Made by a program: the position numbers and the translations under genes. Positions 49,234 through 58,768 of a stretch of 64,000 nt of DNA are shown here, in pieces. Location of the stretch: the NCBI RefSeq assembly GCF_001420595.1, contig NZ_LJIX01000006.1, forward strand, positions 1,987,361 through 2,051,360, in the 5' to 3' direction. Source of the DNA: Cytobacillus solani (GTDB lineage: Bacteria; Bacillota; Bacilli; Bacillales; Cytobacillaceae). Numbering within the stretch: position 1 is the stretch's first letter; every line of letters starts with the position of its first letter. The notes below the pieces were generated by a model. That model saw only the letters and a program-made list of their open reading frames with translations. It was not told where the DNA came from and made no database searches.

Positions 49234-50106
49234 TTATGCTGCTCGGCATAATGTTTCTACTTCATCTGGTGTTAAATAGTTTATTGCTCCATGAATTCGC
49301 TTTCGGTTGTACCAGCTTTCAATGTAAGTAAATAAGGCTACTTTTGCAGTTTCAAAGTCCAGATATCGGTTCCTATAAACCTCTTCTTTTTTCAATGTTG
49401 CATGAAATGATTCCATACATGCATTGTCATACGGACAACCTTTTCGACTAAACGATTGAATGAATCCATGTTGCTTTAACTGCTTTTGGAATGCTTCACT
49501 CGTATATTGTGTGCCTAAATCCGTATGCAAAATAACCCCTTCATTAGGGTCTTGATTTTGAATGGCATTGTCTAGTGCTTGTGTAACCAATTCAACCGTC
49601 ATTTGTCGGGCAAAGTTATATCCTACGATTTTCTTAGAATGAAGGTCTAGCACTGAAGCTAAGTAACACCAGCCATCTTTATGTGTGTGAATATATGTAA
49701 TATCAGCTACCCATTTCTCATTAATAGAGGTTGTTTGAAAATCCTGCTCTAATCTGTTTTCACGTTCTTCTATATGACCTTGAAATGATGAAGGACGATA
49801 TTTTTTAACAATAATAGAACGAACTCCAGCCTGTTTCATTAAGCGTTGTACACGTTTGATGCTCACCTGAAATCCTTCTTTACGCAATAAGTAATGAATT
49901 TTAGGAGCTCCATAACGACCCTTACTTGCTTTATGGATTTCTCGGATACGTTTGGTTATTTCCTCATTTTCTATTTGATAGGCCGAAGGCATTTTATGGG
50001 CAGCTTGATAATAAGTACTTTTAGGCAACTTTAATACACGACACATGGTTTGAACAGGATAGTGTGCCTTTTCTTCATTGATATGTTCGATAATTTCTTG
50101 ATCCAT
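49234..50106 (-). CDS. IS3-family transposase OrfB, copy 2
   Basis: 290 residues. HTH_21-type N-terminus (YPVQTMCRVLKLPKSTYYQA, GRYGAPKIHYLLRKEGFQVS) and DDE integrase domain: WVADITYIHTHKDGW (Asp), VILHTDLGTQYTS (Asp), NACMESFHATLKKEE (Glu). It is complete and could mobilise both copies. The start overlaps the orfA stop by one base. Confidence 0.95.
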   Translation of the reverse strand: MDQEIIEHINEEKAHYPVQTMCRVLKLPKSTYYQAAHKMPSAYQIENEEITKRIREIHKASKGRYGAPKIHYLLRKEGFQVSIKRVQRLMKQAGVRSIIVKKYRPSSFQGHIEERENRLEQDFQTTSINEKWVADITYIHTHKDGWCYLASVLDLHSKKIVGYNFARQMTVELVTQALDNAIQNQDPNEGVILHTDLGTQYTSEAFQKQLKQHGFIQSFSRKGCPYDNACMESFHATLKKEEVYRNRYLDFETAKVALFTYIESWYNRKRIHGAINYLTPDEVETLCRAA

Positions 50107-50375
50107 TACTTTTTCGCGAATATGGTCATAGCCTTTTTTAATATTTCTACCTCTTGTTTTAAACGTAAATTTTCTTTTTGAATAGCTGCGATTTCAGCGG
50201 GTGTTAATGACTCATTTCCCCCAATAGGAGAATGCACTTTAATCCATTTATAAATAGTTACTTCTGAGACACCATATTCGCTAGCAAGCTGGTTGACGGG
50301 AGTACCAGCACGATAAAGTTCAACAATCGTTTCTTTGAATTCTTGATTGTAACGTTTTTGTTTCATAACGGACAC
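50106..50375 (-). CDS. IS3-family transposase OrfA, copy 2
   Basis: 89 residues, identical to OrfA of copy 1: HTH (NQLASEYGVSEVTIYKWIKV) and leucine-zipper-like end. An OrfAB fusion by frameshifting is expected in this family. Confidence 0.94.
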   Translation of the reverse strand: MSVMKQKRYNQEFKETIVELYRAGTPVNQLASEYGVSEVTIYKWIKVHSPIGGNESLTPAEIAAIQKENLRLKQEVEILKKAMTIFAKK

Positions 50376-50561
50376 GTCCTCTCTTAATTTCTAGGATAAG
50401 GACTTAACTAAAATGTGTCCATACTTCTATACTAGCTCCAATTACTGTTTATTTTTATTGAAGTTATTGTACTAACAGTATCGCTTATTCTAAATAACGC
50501 CTACATAGGAACGCTTGTTCTTTATTCGGTTGAATTCGAACACAAGGAGAGGGGCATAAGT

Positions 50562-50693
50562 ATGGCTAAAGTTAAGAAAAAAAGACCTACAAGAGACGAA
50601 TATGAGCTTGGAGAGATCGGTAATACGCTTGTAGAAGCACATGATGAAATATTAGAAGTAATATTAGATGTCTGGGAAGATGGTCCAAGGTAA
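50562..50693 (+). CDS. 43-residue small protein
   Basis: ATG at 50562 behind AGGAGAGGGG. The product starts MAKVKKKRPTRDEYELGEIG and ends with an acidic, hydrophobic helix (EAHDEILEVILDVWEDG). A basic head and acidic helix may indicate a small interaction or DNA-associated protein; no family is recognised. The good ribosome binding site is the main support. Confidence 0.5.
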   Translation: MAKVKKKRPTRDEYELGEIGNTLVEAHDEILEVILDVWEDGPR

Positions 50694-51042
50694 TATTATA
50701 AAAATGGATAGCCGTACTAGATTCATTCATATCGAAAAGAACTCTGAGATTAATCAATTTCAATTTAGGGACATTATGAAAGTTTCTGTATTATAACGTG
50801 GAGCTCCTCTCATTTGAGAAGAGCTTTATTTTGTCCACTAAATCTCCCAATAAATGTTCCGCTGTTTCATTTAGTGCCCTAGTAAATCGTATAGCTGCTT
50901 GCAATGATGGTAGTGAATCTCTTCGAACCATTAGGCTATGTAAACAACAATTGTGACAAAGACAAGAGGTAAGATAGAATATTCACATCCATAATAATAC
51001 AATTATGGTAGTATTATAGGAGGGTTAAAGGAGGAGATTGAA
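50694..51042. other. Intergenic region with terminator
   Basis: About 350 bp. AGCTCCTCTC/GAGAAGAGCT hairpin followed by TTATTTTG at 50803-50836 is a probable terminator. The 3' end carries the promoter and AGGAGG ribosome binding site of the lipoprotein gene. Nothing else seen. Confidence 0.55.
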
Positions 51043-51672
51043 ATGAAGAAACTATTGTCTTTAATTATTATATGTATACTTTTTACTATGATCTCAGCAT
51101 GTGGACAGGAAAAAACGAATAACAGCAACTCAACAGATAGTAATTCTGAGAGAAATGATAAAGAATCTACTGAAGAAAAGTCAATTGAAGTGGATAAGGG
51201 ACTATTAAACGTTGAAATTACTTTGCCAGCTTCTTTATTTGAAGACCAAGACATTAATGCTGTTATTGCTGAAGCAAAGAATGAAGGTATAGAAGATGTT
51301 AAACAAAACGCTGACGGTTCTTTAACTTACAAAATGTCAAAGTCAAAGCATAAAGAAATGATGAAGGAACTAGAAGAGGGGTTGATGGAATCCATTGAAG
51401 ATGCTAAAAATAATGAGGATTATGTTTCAATTAAAGATGTTACTCATAATAAGACATTCTCGGAATTTACTTTAATTGTCGATCAAGATAAGTTCGAAAA
51501 TAGCTTTGATGGCTTTGCTGCATTTGGATTAGGCCTATCAGGAATGTACTATCAACTATTTAATGGGGTTAGTCCAGAAGATTATAAAGTGACAATTTTT
51601 ATTAAAAGTGAGGCAACAGGAGAAGTGTTTAATACGATTGTATATCCTGAAGCATTAAATGAAAGCGAATAA
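51043..51672 (+). CDS. Putative lipoprotein of unknown function
   Basis: 209 residues behind AAAGGAGGAG. The signal peptide MKKLLSLIIICILFTMISAC ends in a lipobox with Cys20, so it is anchored outside the membrane. A Ser/Asn/Glu-rich linker (residues 21-52) follows, then an alpha/beta domain (LNVEITLPASLFEDQDINAV, DVKQNADGSLTYKMSKSKHK). No known domain is recognised. Single-gene unit. Confidence 0.82.
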   Translation: MKKLLSLIIICILFTMISACGQEKTNNSNSTDSNSERNDKESTEEKSIEVDKGLLNVEITLPASLFEDQDINAVIAEAKNEGIEDVKQNADGSLTYKMSKSKHKEMMKELEEGLMESIEDAKNNEDYVSIKDVTHNKTFSEFTLIVDQDKFENSFDGFAAFGLGLSGMYYQLFNGVSPEDYKVTIFIKSEATGEVFNTIVYPEALNESE

Positions 51673-51815
51673 TCATAGTTCTACACGAAGTTTAAGGTGC
51701 ATTTTATTTTAAATAAAATGGTATGTGAGGAATTTGTCAGGAGTTGTCCCTCATTCCAATAAAAGGAATCTCCCTTTTATTTTGAATCGCATATGTTTAG
51801 AGAGGAGAAAATGAT

Positions 51816-52625
51816 ATGCAGTGTCTCGTGAAAAAAGGCAGTATTAATTATGAAGTCCATGGAAGCGGATTTCCAATTTTGATAATGCATTCAATGGGGA
51901 CCGATCACCTTTCAATGACAAGTTGGATAGAGCCTATATTTCAAACCATTAAAGGATTTAAAAGAATATATATAGACCTACCTGCTCATGGGAAAAGTGT
52001 AATTGAAGAAAACTTTAGTTCCTCAGATGATATGCTCATAAGCATATTAGACTTTGTTGACTGTATTATTCCTAATCAAAAGTTCTCGCTGATTGGATTT
52101 TCGTACGGAGGCTATTTAGCCCAAGGTATTCTGCATACTAGGAAAACAAATGTTAAAAGTATTTGTTTACTTTCTACTGCACTGCATATTAGAGATAGAA
52201 CGCTTCCAAAAAGAGAAGTATTTACTAAGGATAATATCTTGCTAAGTCAATTAGATCCTGATATATGTGTTGCAATTGAAACTCTCATGAATTATCAAGA
52301 TAAACAACATATAGAATATTTTCTGAAGGAAATTCAGCCAGGGCGCTTGTTAGCAAATAAAAAATTTTTACATTCAAATTGGAGGGAGAAAGGGTACTTT
52401 CTTTCAGAAGAACCTTTTAAAAATATGGGGGAACTCTCTCAGCCAGCTCTTTTCATAATGGGAAAACAAGACTCAATATGCGGATATAAAGATCATATAT
52501 CGCTTTTAAACAAATTTTCAAATGCAACTTTTGCGATATTAGATCAAACTGGTCATATGATACAAATCGAAAAAAGGCAAATTGTTCAATGCTTAGTTCA
52601 AGATTGGTTACTAACAATTAAGTAA
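51816..52625 (+). CDS. Alpha/beta hydrolase
   Basis: 269 residues behind GAGAGGAG. The nucleophile elbow GFSYGG lies in FSLIGFSYGGYLAQGILHTR. IYIDLPAHGKS and the C-terminal PALFIMGKQDSICGYKD (Asp) and ILDQTGHMIQIEK (His) complete the Ser-Asp-His triad. Oxyanion-hole region ILIMHSMGTDH. Cytosolic esterase, lipase or peptidase type; substrate unknown. Confidence 0.9.
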   Translation: MQCLVKKGSINYEVHGSGFPILIMHSMGTDHLSMTSWIEPIFQTIKGFKRIYIDLPAHGKSVIEENFSSSDDMLISILDFVDCIIPNQKFSLIGFSYGGYLAQGILHTRKTNVKSICLLSTALHIRDRTLPKREVFTKDNILLSQLDPDICVAIETLMNYQDKQHIEYFLKEIQPGRLLANKKFLHSNWREKGYFLSEEPFKNMGELSQPALFIMGKQDSICGYKDHISLLNKFSNATFAILDQTGHMIQIEKRQIVQCLVQDWLLTIK

Positions 52626-52751
52626 TTAAGGCGGGAACAATGGTTCAGTTGTCAAAAATTATTCTTATATGAACCAGAAAATTTATTTTATTAAATGGAT
52701 TAACACTATATCAAGGAGATTTCTATAGGTTTAAACCTATAGAAATCAAAT

Positions 52752-52845
52752 ATGAAGGACAAAACCTATCAGATACCTAGAAATGACCTTCATCGGGGCT
52801 ATGAAGGATCAAACTTGGTCAGGTAACGAAGAAAATATCCTTCAT
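52752..52845. repeat. Two tandem hairpin-forming repeats
   Basis: Two units of about 45 bp start with ATGAAGGA and end with its inverse (CCTTCAT / TCCTTCAT), with AAAC and TCAG in common inside. They occupy the 336-bp gap between the hydrolase gene and the next gene. A third, looser relative (ATGAACCTTCATGGCTGAC) is at 53403. Confidence 0.7.
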
Positions 52846-52961
52846 TCGCTTTTGAAGTAAAAGCTAATTAACACTTAGGTTAGTTTTTTTATTTTCTTAA
52901 TAAGAGCTGTATGTCATCTATAAGAGAGTTAAGCAAATCTAAAGTTTTCTATATATTATAC

Positions 52962-53261
52962 CTATTCATGTACACCATCGGGAAAATTTTTATTCCAATT
53001 TTTATCTCCAGTGTGTTCTAAGTCTTGAGCTGTACGCTCCAAGACATTAAGCATCCATCGTTTAGTTTCTTGTATCGTATCGTAGAATACTTTTTCTTCA
53101 ACTCCAGTTGTTTTTATACCAGCTAGTGCGTTCGAAGCGATTAGACGTCGATGTTCGTCTGCTTTCTTATCATACTCATCAAATACATGTTTTACGAAAA
53201 TTGATAAGTCTTTTTGTTCCTTTGTTAGCCTTTGTTGAATTTCAGCTAATCTTTTATCCAT
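52962..53261 (-). CDS. Small helical protein of unknown function
   Basis: 99 residues, ATG with AAAGGGGAAT upstream. Mostly charged helix (KRLAEIQQRLTKEQKDLSIF ... IQETKRWMLNVLERTAQDLE), probably coiled coil. No known domain recognised. Stands alone. Confidence 0.7.
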   Translation of the reverse strand: MDKRLAEIQQRLTKEQKDLSIFVKHVFDEYDKKADEHRRLIASNALAGIKTTGVEEKVFYDTIQETKRWMLNVLERTAQDLEHTGDKNWNKNFPDGVHE

Positions 53262-53658
53262 TGTATATTCCCCTTTGTTTCTTAATGATTGTAACTTTTC
53301 ATATGATTCCCCAAAGTTACGAATACCATGTTATCTTCAAGAAACCTCACTATTAACAAATATGGTTTCCAATACCCTTTAGGGCTACAGAAACCAATCC
53401 ATATGAACCTTCATGGCTGACAAATTCACTGGAGTATCTGAAATCGGTCGTTAAAACATTACTCCAAAGAAGAAAAGGTATGAACCAATGATGATAGTTA
53501 TCTAAATATTATATCTATTCCCTTGTATACTTTTCACAAGTTAACACGTGTATTTTTTATATGAATATAAATTGATTATAATATTATTATGTAAACTATA
53601 GGTGAGTTAAAATAGAGTGCACTCATTTCTTTGAAGAGTACACTCCATTTCAATCTAT
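53262..53658. other. Gene-free region upstream of the 53261 gene and behind mreBH
   Basis: About 400 bp, A/T-rich. GAGTGCACTC...GAGTACACTC at 53615-53645 forms a hairpin that probably ends the mreBH transcript. No gene seen. Confidence 0.5.
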
Positions 53659-54666
53659 TTACTTAGTCGCAGTTTGCAATTTCCCAATATACTTCAAAGC
53701 TTTGCCTGTCCCAATTGCTACAGATTCTAGTGGACTTGGGGCTAGATGAACAGGCACAGAGATTTCATTCGCAATCCATTCCTGCAGCCCATTAATAAGA
53801 GCGCCGCCACCAGATAATATGACGCCACGATCAACGATATCGCCGCTTAATTCTGCTGGACTATCCTCTAATGTGGCTCGGATTGCTTCGAGAATGTGAA
53901 GCAATGATTCTCTTATGGCCTCACGAATTTTGTATGATGACAATGTAATCGTTTTTGGCAGGCCAGTTACAAGATCTCGTCCACGGATATCCATTGTTAA
54001 TTCCTCATGATCAATAAGGGCATAGCCAATTTCCATTTTCACCTGCTCAGCAGTTCTTTCACCTATTAGGACATTGAAGTCTCTGCGAACATATTGGATG
54101 ATATCATCGTCAAGCTTATCTCCTCCAATACGAATAGAATGGCAGGCTACAACTCCTCCGTATGAAATAATGGCGACTTCTGTAGAGCCACCACCTATAT
54201 CAACAACAACATTTGCTATCGGCTCATCAACTGGTAAGTCAGCGCCAATTGCTGCCGCAACAGGTTCTTCAATTAAATGGACTTGCTTTGCTCCAGCATT
54301 TTTGGCAGCATCCTGTATGGCTCTTCTTTCTACACTCGTAGAACCAGAAGGAGTACATATAATTACATTAGGCTTTCTAATTGAAAATCCAGCTTTTTTC
54401 GTTGCTTTTCCTATTACATATCTAAGCATATCAGTAGTTGTTTGATAATCTGCAATCACGCCATCCTTTAATGGACGAATTGCGATAATCTTGCCTGGTG
54501 TTTTACCGATCATTTCTTTTGCTTCTTTTCCGACCGCTAACACCTTTTGAGTTACTGTATCAATTGCTACAACAGAGGGCTCATTAAAAGTAATTCCTTT
54601 ATTTTTACAATATACGAGAATATTTGCAGTTCCTAGATCAATTCCTAGTTCATAAGTTGTAATCAT
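53659..54666 (-). CDS. mreBH: Rod-shape actin homologue MreBH
   Basis: 335 residues behind GGTGGG. The actin-fold motifs [11 protein letters not shown] (phosphate 1), [15 protein letters not shown] (phosphate 2) and [12 protein letters not shown] (adenosine) are in place, with [14 protein letters not shown] between. Membrane-associated MreB-type filaments guide cell-wall synthesis; MreBH of Bacillus directs the LytE hydrolase. MreBH fits better than MreB or Mbl because it is monocistronic, but distinction by eye is moderate. Intact. Confidence 0.88.
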   Translation of the reverse strand: MITTYELGIDLGTANILVYCKNKGITFNEPSVVAIDTVTQKVLAVGKEAKEMIGKTPGKIIAIRPLKDGVIADYQTTTDMLRYVIGKATKKAGFSIRKPNVIICTPSGSTSVERRAIQDAAKNAGAKQVHLIEEPVAAAIGADLPVDEPIANVVVDIGGGSTEVAIISYGGVVACHSIRIGGDKLDDDIIQYVRRDFNVLIGERTAEQVKMEIGYALIDHEELTMDIRGRDLVTGLPKTITLSSYKIREAIRESLLHILEAIRATLEDSPAELSGDIVDRGVILSGGGALINGLQEWIANEISVPVHLAPSPLESVAIGTGKALKYIGKLQTATK

Positions 54667-55019
54667 TATTTCCCACCTATTTTCTATTCTTTCATGTTCC
54701 TTATAATCTTCTAATACGTTAACACGAATTTGGGGGTTTAAAATGAATTGTTATCGTAACGTAAATGAAATGTAATGATTGAGGAAATTTTAACCTATAT
54801 ATTTAATAAATGAAAAGAATATGGTAGATTATATCCAATGAAAAATGAATAGGAGGAACATTTTCTGTTAATAATGTTTAGATGTGGAAAACGAATATGT
54901 TTTTGATAAGATAAATAACAGGAAAGTATTCACTCAATATGATACGATAAGGGCAAATATCCTTGTTATACATGAAGGAAACAGATATTATAGTAGGCAG
55001 CAAAGGCAGTGAGTGTAGA
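54667..55019. other. Divergent intergenic region mreBH-miaA
   Basis: About 350 bp, A/T-rich, holding promoters for mreBH and miaA. No gene seen; an in-frame extension of miaA to 54963 lacks a ribosome binding site. Confidence 0.5.
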
Positions 55020-55982
55020 TTGAACAAGAGAGAAAAGCTTGTTGTGCTAATTGGTCCAACAGCAGTGGGGAAGACGAAATTAAGTATTGAATTAGCAAAA
55101 AGATTTAACGGAGAAATTATTAGTGGCGATTCGATGCAGATTTATAAAGGGATGGATATTGGTACGGCAAAAATTATGCCAAGTGAAATGGAAGGAATCC
55201 CACATCATTTAATTGACATAAAAAATCCAGACGAACCTTTTTCAGTTGCAGAGTTTCAAGAACTTGTCCGATTGAAAATTGCAGAGATTTCACAAAGGGG
55301 TAAGCTCCCCATGATTGTTGGCGGTACCGGGTTATATATTCAGTCAGTCATTTGTGATTACCAATTTTCGGATGCACCATCTGACGATCATTTTCGTATC
55401 ATGCTGGAAAAAAGAGCAGATATTGAAGGGAATGAGAAGCTGCATCGAGAATTGATGGAAGTAGACCCAGAAAGTGCAAATAAAATCCATCCTAATAATG
55501 TTCGCCGAGTAATTAGAGCACTAGAAGTGTATCATGTTACTGGAAAAACGGTAAGTAACTACCAGAAAAATCAACAGCCAGAATTGATGTATCAAACAGC
55601 TATGATTGGTTTAACGATGGAACGGGAAATGCTGTATGAACGTATAAATAAGAGAGTAGATTTAATGATAAGTGATGGACTTCTTCCAGAAGTAGAGAAG
55701 CTGTACGTGCATGGATTAAAGGGCTGCCAATCGATTCAAGCAATTGGATATAAAGAAATTTACGAATATTTTCAAGCACACGTAACACTCGAAGAAGCGA
55801 TCACACAGTTAAAGCAAAATTCAAGACGTTACGCCAAAAGACAGTTAACATGGTTTCGAAATAAAATGAATGTTGATTGGTTTGATATGACAGATGCTGT
55901 GAGTTTAGGTGGATTTGAAAAAAAACTTGATGAAATTTCAACGTATATTGAAGGAAAGCTGCAATTAAAATCGAATACATAA
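55020..55982 (+). CDS. miaA: tRNA dimethylallyltransferase MiaA
   Basis: 320 residues if started at TTG 55020 ([20 protein letters not shown]), which gives close to the B. subtilis length (314); an upstream ATG at 54972 in the same frame has no ribosome binding site. P-loop [35 protein letters not shown] and [13 protein letters not shown] are conserved, as is the [11 protein letters not shown] end. It adds the isopentenyl group to A37, the step before MiaB. It is followed by hfq, as in Bacillus. Confidence 0.96.
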   Translation: MNKREKLVVLIGPTAVGKTKLSIELAKRFNGEIISGDSMQIYKGMDIGTAKIMPSEMEGIPHHLIDIKNPDEPFSVAEFQELVRLKIAEISQRGKLPMIVGGTGLYIQSVICDYQFSDAPSDDHFRIMLEKRADIEGNEKLHRELMEVDPESANKIHPNNVRRVIRALEVYHVTGKTVSNYQKNQQPELMYQTAMIGLTMEREMLYERINKRVDLMISDGLLPEVEKLYVHGLKGCQSIQAIGYKEIYEYFQAHVTLEEAITQLKQNSRRYAKRQLTWFRNKMNVDWFDMTDAVSLGGFEKKLDEISTYIEGKLQLKSNT

Positions 55983-56010
55983 TATTAGAGATAAAAGAGG
56001 AGGAAATAGT

Positions 56011-56241
56011 ATGAAAACATCGATCAATATTCAAGATCAATTTTTAAATCAGCTTCGCAAGGATAATACAAATGTAACGGTCTTTTTATTAAATGGATTC
56101 CAAATCAGAGGACAAATTAAAGGCTTTGATAATTTTACTGTACTTTTTGAATCTGAAGGAAAGCAACAGCTCGTCTATAAACACGCTATTTCAACATTTG
56201 CCCCTCAGCGAAATGTACAGCTTGATATGGATAACCAGTAA
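56011..56241 (+). CDS. hfq: RNA chaperone Hfq
   Basis: 76 residues behind GAGGAGG. Sm fold with Sm1 ([20 protein letters not shown]) and Sm2 (YKHAISTF, the KH motif). A hexameric RNA-binding protein with modest roles in Bacillus. Usual partner downstream of miaA. Confidence 0.97.
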   Translation: MKTSINIQDQFLNQLRKDNTNVTVFLLNGFQIRGQIKGFDNFTVLFESEGKQQLVYKHAISTFAPQRNVQLDMDNQ

Positions 56242-56265
56242 AATTCTAGTTATATAAATAAAATG

Positions 56266-56305
56266 AATGTGACCCTCGCTTCTATTGGAGCGGGGGATTT
56301 TGTTG
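56266..56305 (+). terminator. Terminator after hfq
   Basis: CCCTCGCT/AGCGGGGG stem-loop followed by ATTTTGTTG. Confidence 0.75.
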
Positions 56306-56398
56306 TATGTAGTTAAGTTATATAAAAATGAATACAGAAGAAAGTTTTGGCTAAATAAGGAAAAAAGGTAAAAGCAAAAATTGGTGCATATAAAGACC

Positions 56399-56580
56399 CT
56401 CCTGTGATTATTTGTGCTCGGATCAAGCGCATTCTGTAATCCGTCCCCAAAGGCATTAAAGGCAAATATCAATAATGAAATTAGAAGACCAAGGAAAAAC
56501 AGCCTCCACCATTGACCATTCAAAATGACGCTCAATGCATCATTTGATTTATATACATCAAAGAACTCTGGGAACTTCAC
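56399..56580 (-). pseudogene. C-terminal fragment of an Opp/App-type ABC permease
   Basis: Minus-strand frame: SVILNGQWWRLFFLGLLISL, LLIFAFNAFGDGLQNALDP-STNNHR. This is the end of DppC/AppC-type peptide permeases (W..FFPG..I.L.V.AFN.LGDGLRDALDP). The rest of the gene is absent. An unexpected relic in the core region between hfq and spoVK. Confidence 0.72.
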
Positions 56581-56697
56581 AAACTGCTGCAGCCCAAAAT
56601 TTGATAAGCTTATCAGTCAATCTGTTGCAAAGCAGGAACCTGATTTTTTATCTATTCCATTGGTGTTATGAAGAAATAGAAGCTGCAGATTACCTGC

Positions 56698-56736
56698 AAA
56701 AAGGGGTTCGGAATGATTTCATCCCGAACCCCTTTA
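56698..56736. terminator. Strong hairpin behind the DUF3298-type gene
   Basis: AAAGGGGTTCGG and its inverse around a short loop, flanked by A- and T-runs; ends the minus-strand gene 56754-57524. Confidence 0.88.
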
Positions 56737-56753
56737 GAGTTTTCTGCCTTTAC

Positions 56754-57524
56754 TTATTTAATGTAATTGTGACCAACTAAGTCTTTAGAAATCACTTCAG
56801 TAGGAATAACGAATTCAACAATGCCCATATAACCAGGTGCAACTTCATATTCGTCAAAAGAGATAACTAATTTATGATCCTTGTTAATATAGAAGTTCTG
56901 ATCAGCACAAATCTGCTTGAATTTATCTACTATATTTATGTCTTCAATGCCTCCGTCGTTTACCCAGTAAACTTTATTGCTATCTTTCTTCATTTGTTCC
57001 TTCATTTGACTTTTAATATTTTCACTAATATCTGCTATATAATCATTATTTTTAAATAAGATTGGAAGAGTTAATAGAACTTGTTCTTTTTTATCAATTG
57101 TATCGTATTTCATTGTTGTAGATGAAGAGCCTTTAGCTTTATCAGTATATCTTCCGATAGAGAATATGAGTTCATCATCTGTTTTTACTTCATAGCCTGA
57201 ATTGACGCTTAAATGACCATTTCCTTTTTCCTTTATTTCATTTACTTCCTTTTTAAACTCATCATATAATTTTTGGTTTTCAGCTAAATACTTTTGATTA
57301 AGACTGCTCTCAAGCTCTTTATTCTCAAGACTTTCTATTTTAGGAACTTGTAGCTGGGCGTTAACATCTTTTCCTTCAGCGGTAAAAGTAACTCCCTTTA
57401 CCATAGTGCCAACTACAGGTACGTCTGATAAAGTTTTTGCGAATGATGCGCTTGTATTTACACTTGCTGTAAAGATAGCTGCTGCAGTAGTTAATCCAAT
57501 AAGCCATTTATAGCCTTTTTTCAT
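56754..57524 (-). CDS. Secreted RsiV/DUF3298-like protein
   Basis: 256 residues from the ATG at 57524 (MKKGYKWLIGLTTAAAIFTA) with TGGAG upstream. An N-terminal signal peptide with likely cleavage near ASFA-KT. The body (EGKDVNAQLQVPKIESLENK ... HLSVNSGYEVKTDDELIFSI) and the final block (INKDHKLVISFDEYEVAPGYMG) match the DUF4163/DUF3298 arrangement of the extracytoplasmic part of RsiV and PdaC. No anti-sigma or deacetylase part is present, so it is a free extracellular domain. Function unknown. Confidence 0.8.
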   Translation of the reverse strand: MKKGYKWLIGLTTAAAIFTASVNTSASFAKTLSDVPVVGTMVKGVTFTAEGKDVNAQLQVPKIESLENKELESSLNQKYLAENQKLYDEFKKEVNEIKEKGNGHLSVNSGYEVKTDDELIFSIGRYTDKAKGSSSTTMKYDTIDKKEQVLLTLPILFKNNDYIADISENIKSQMKEQMKKDSNKVYWVNDGGIEDINIVDKFKQICADQNFYINKDHKLVISFDEYEVAPGYMGIVEFVIPTEVISKDLVGHNYIK

Positions 57525-57912
57525 TAGAATCATCTCCATTTTATAGTTAATTAAATTTCCGGTATCTTGAGCGGCTATTTCACCGTTCTAACAATAATAT
57601 TATTTATGTTTTATAGGGCCCTTTTTGTTAGATACGTATCTTTGATGTGTTACATAAAATAGACGCCGATGGGGGAGAAAAAAGTTTGAAAAATTTCTTT
57701 AAATTTTTTTCTAATAGTAAAGGTTATAAAAAACTTCAAAGAGGTTGAAACATGATTTAATAATGATGACAAGATCCATTCGAGTTAAATGGCATTTTGG
57801 TAATATCATTGCAATTAAATAATGGCGAGCAGTGACTGAGACTGTTCGCCATTTTCAAAGATTATTAAACTTTTTGTGAAAGGATTCTAGAGATCCTGTA
57901 ACTCGGATGCCA
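57525..57912. other. Gene-free region
   Basis: About 390 bp with the promoter of the minus-strand gene. The AATGGCGA-CAGT/ACTG-TCGCCATT hairpin at 57822-57857 probably ends the 57913-58209 gene. Nothing else seen. Confidence 0.55.
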
Positions 57913-58209
57913 TTACCTATTATCTTTTTGTCGAACCTTTAAAAGCTCCAGTCCTTTTAACAACGCTTCTCCTCCAAAACCTGCAATGATAGAAAGGAGG
58001 ATAACTTTCAGTGTTGAATCAGGATCTGTATAGACAACCAAAAAAACTGCACCAAGAGCTCCTAAGATGACTTCTTCCCAAAATCCTAGATAAATAAACT
58101 TTTTTGTTTTTCGGGGCACTACTAGTTTCCCCTCTTTACTTAGATGCCCTGCCACACCGACTAGTCCACCAATCAAAACAGCGAAGATAATGTTCAACAA
58201 CATTTGCAC
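57913..58209 (-). CDS. Small membrane protein, DUF4257-like
   Basis: 98 residues from GTG 58209 with AGGAG 6 nt upstream (ATG 58203 is the alternative). Three hydrophobic segments (NIIFAVLIGGLVGVAGHL, WEEVILGALGAVFLVV, LLSIIAGFGGEALLKGL). It resembles short Bacillus membrane proteins annotated as DUF4257; tentative. Monocistronic. Confidence 0.65.
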   Translation of the reverse strand: MQMLLNIIFAVLIGGLVGVAGHLSKEGKLVVPRKTKKFIYLGFWEEVILGALGAVFLVVYTDPDSTLKVILLSIIAGFGGEALLKGLELLKVRQKDNR

Positions 58210-58768
58210 TTCACACTCCTAAAGTCGTGATTTTTGGTTAAGCGACCTTAGTTTGATTCTTGGTGTATTACTAGTATATAAGGATATTGTTTAAAATAGA
58301 ATGTGTAAAATTACCGAATTTTCCAATAATTTCCCTAGGAAAAGTATACTGTATAATAATTACAATTTTGAAATGGTCATACTATTGCATTATATTTTAA
58401 GGCATAGTTCTCTATCTTAGTAATAAAATAGAAGACAAACTTGGACAAACCATTACCATTCAATCAAAAGTCTATGAAGTCACACCTGTAACAGTCCGCT
58501 CGCTGGCAGGGAAAGGAGCATTGTCCAAAACAATAAATAAATATGATAAAGTGGCAATGGCTTCGAAGTAGTTTACCCACACTAAGATTTTAGCTGCAGC
58601 GGGGGATTTTTGTGCGTTTTCCGTAAAATCTTTAATGAAGTAAGCACAGCTTGAATACATATAGATATAGTATTTTTTATTAAGAATGTAATCGTGATGA
58701 AATATAGGCATTTGTCACAAAAATATCTTCTAGGCGTATACTGTTTTGAGAACGTGAGGTGAACGCTT
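58210..58768. other. Region before spoVK with a gene-tail relic and probable sporulation promoter
   Basis: About 560 bp. At 58417-58571 the plus frame LSNKIEDKLGQTITIQSKVY, TPVTVRSLAGKGALSKTINK, DKVAMASK-stop looks like the tail of a gene without a start; family unknown. GTCACAA and CGTATACTG, 14 bp apart at about 58712-58742, could be a mother-cell (sigma-E-like) promoter for spoVK. Confidence 0.45.

Larger units (their letters stand above)
49206..50440 (-). mobile_element. IS3-family insertion sequence, copy 2 (intact)
   Basis: Left end TGGACATAAAAAAGTTAAGTCC and right end GGACTTAACTAAAATGTGTCCA are imperfect inverted repeats (49206 to 50421). Identity with copy 1 continues to 50440. Both genes are open. 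It lies in the same orientation as copy 1, 34 kb away, and closes the PLP segment. Confidence 0.92.

Noticed and set aside
56535-56780. 81-codon plus-strand ORF after hfq
   Set aside because: Overlaps an antisense ABC-permease relic and a strong terminator hairpin; no ribosome binding site.
58472-58711. Minus-strand ORFs upstream of spoVK
   Set aside because: They are antisense to a plus-strand gene tail and to the spoVK promoter region and lack start signals.
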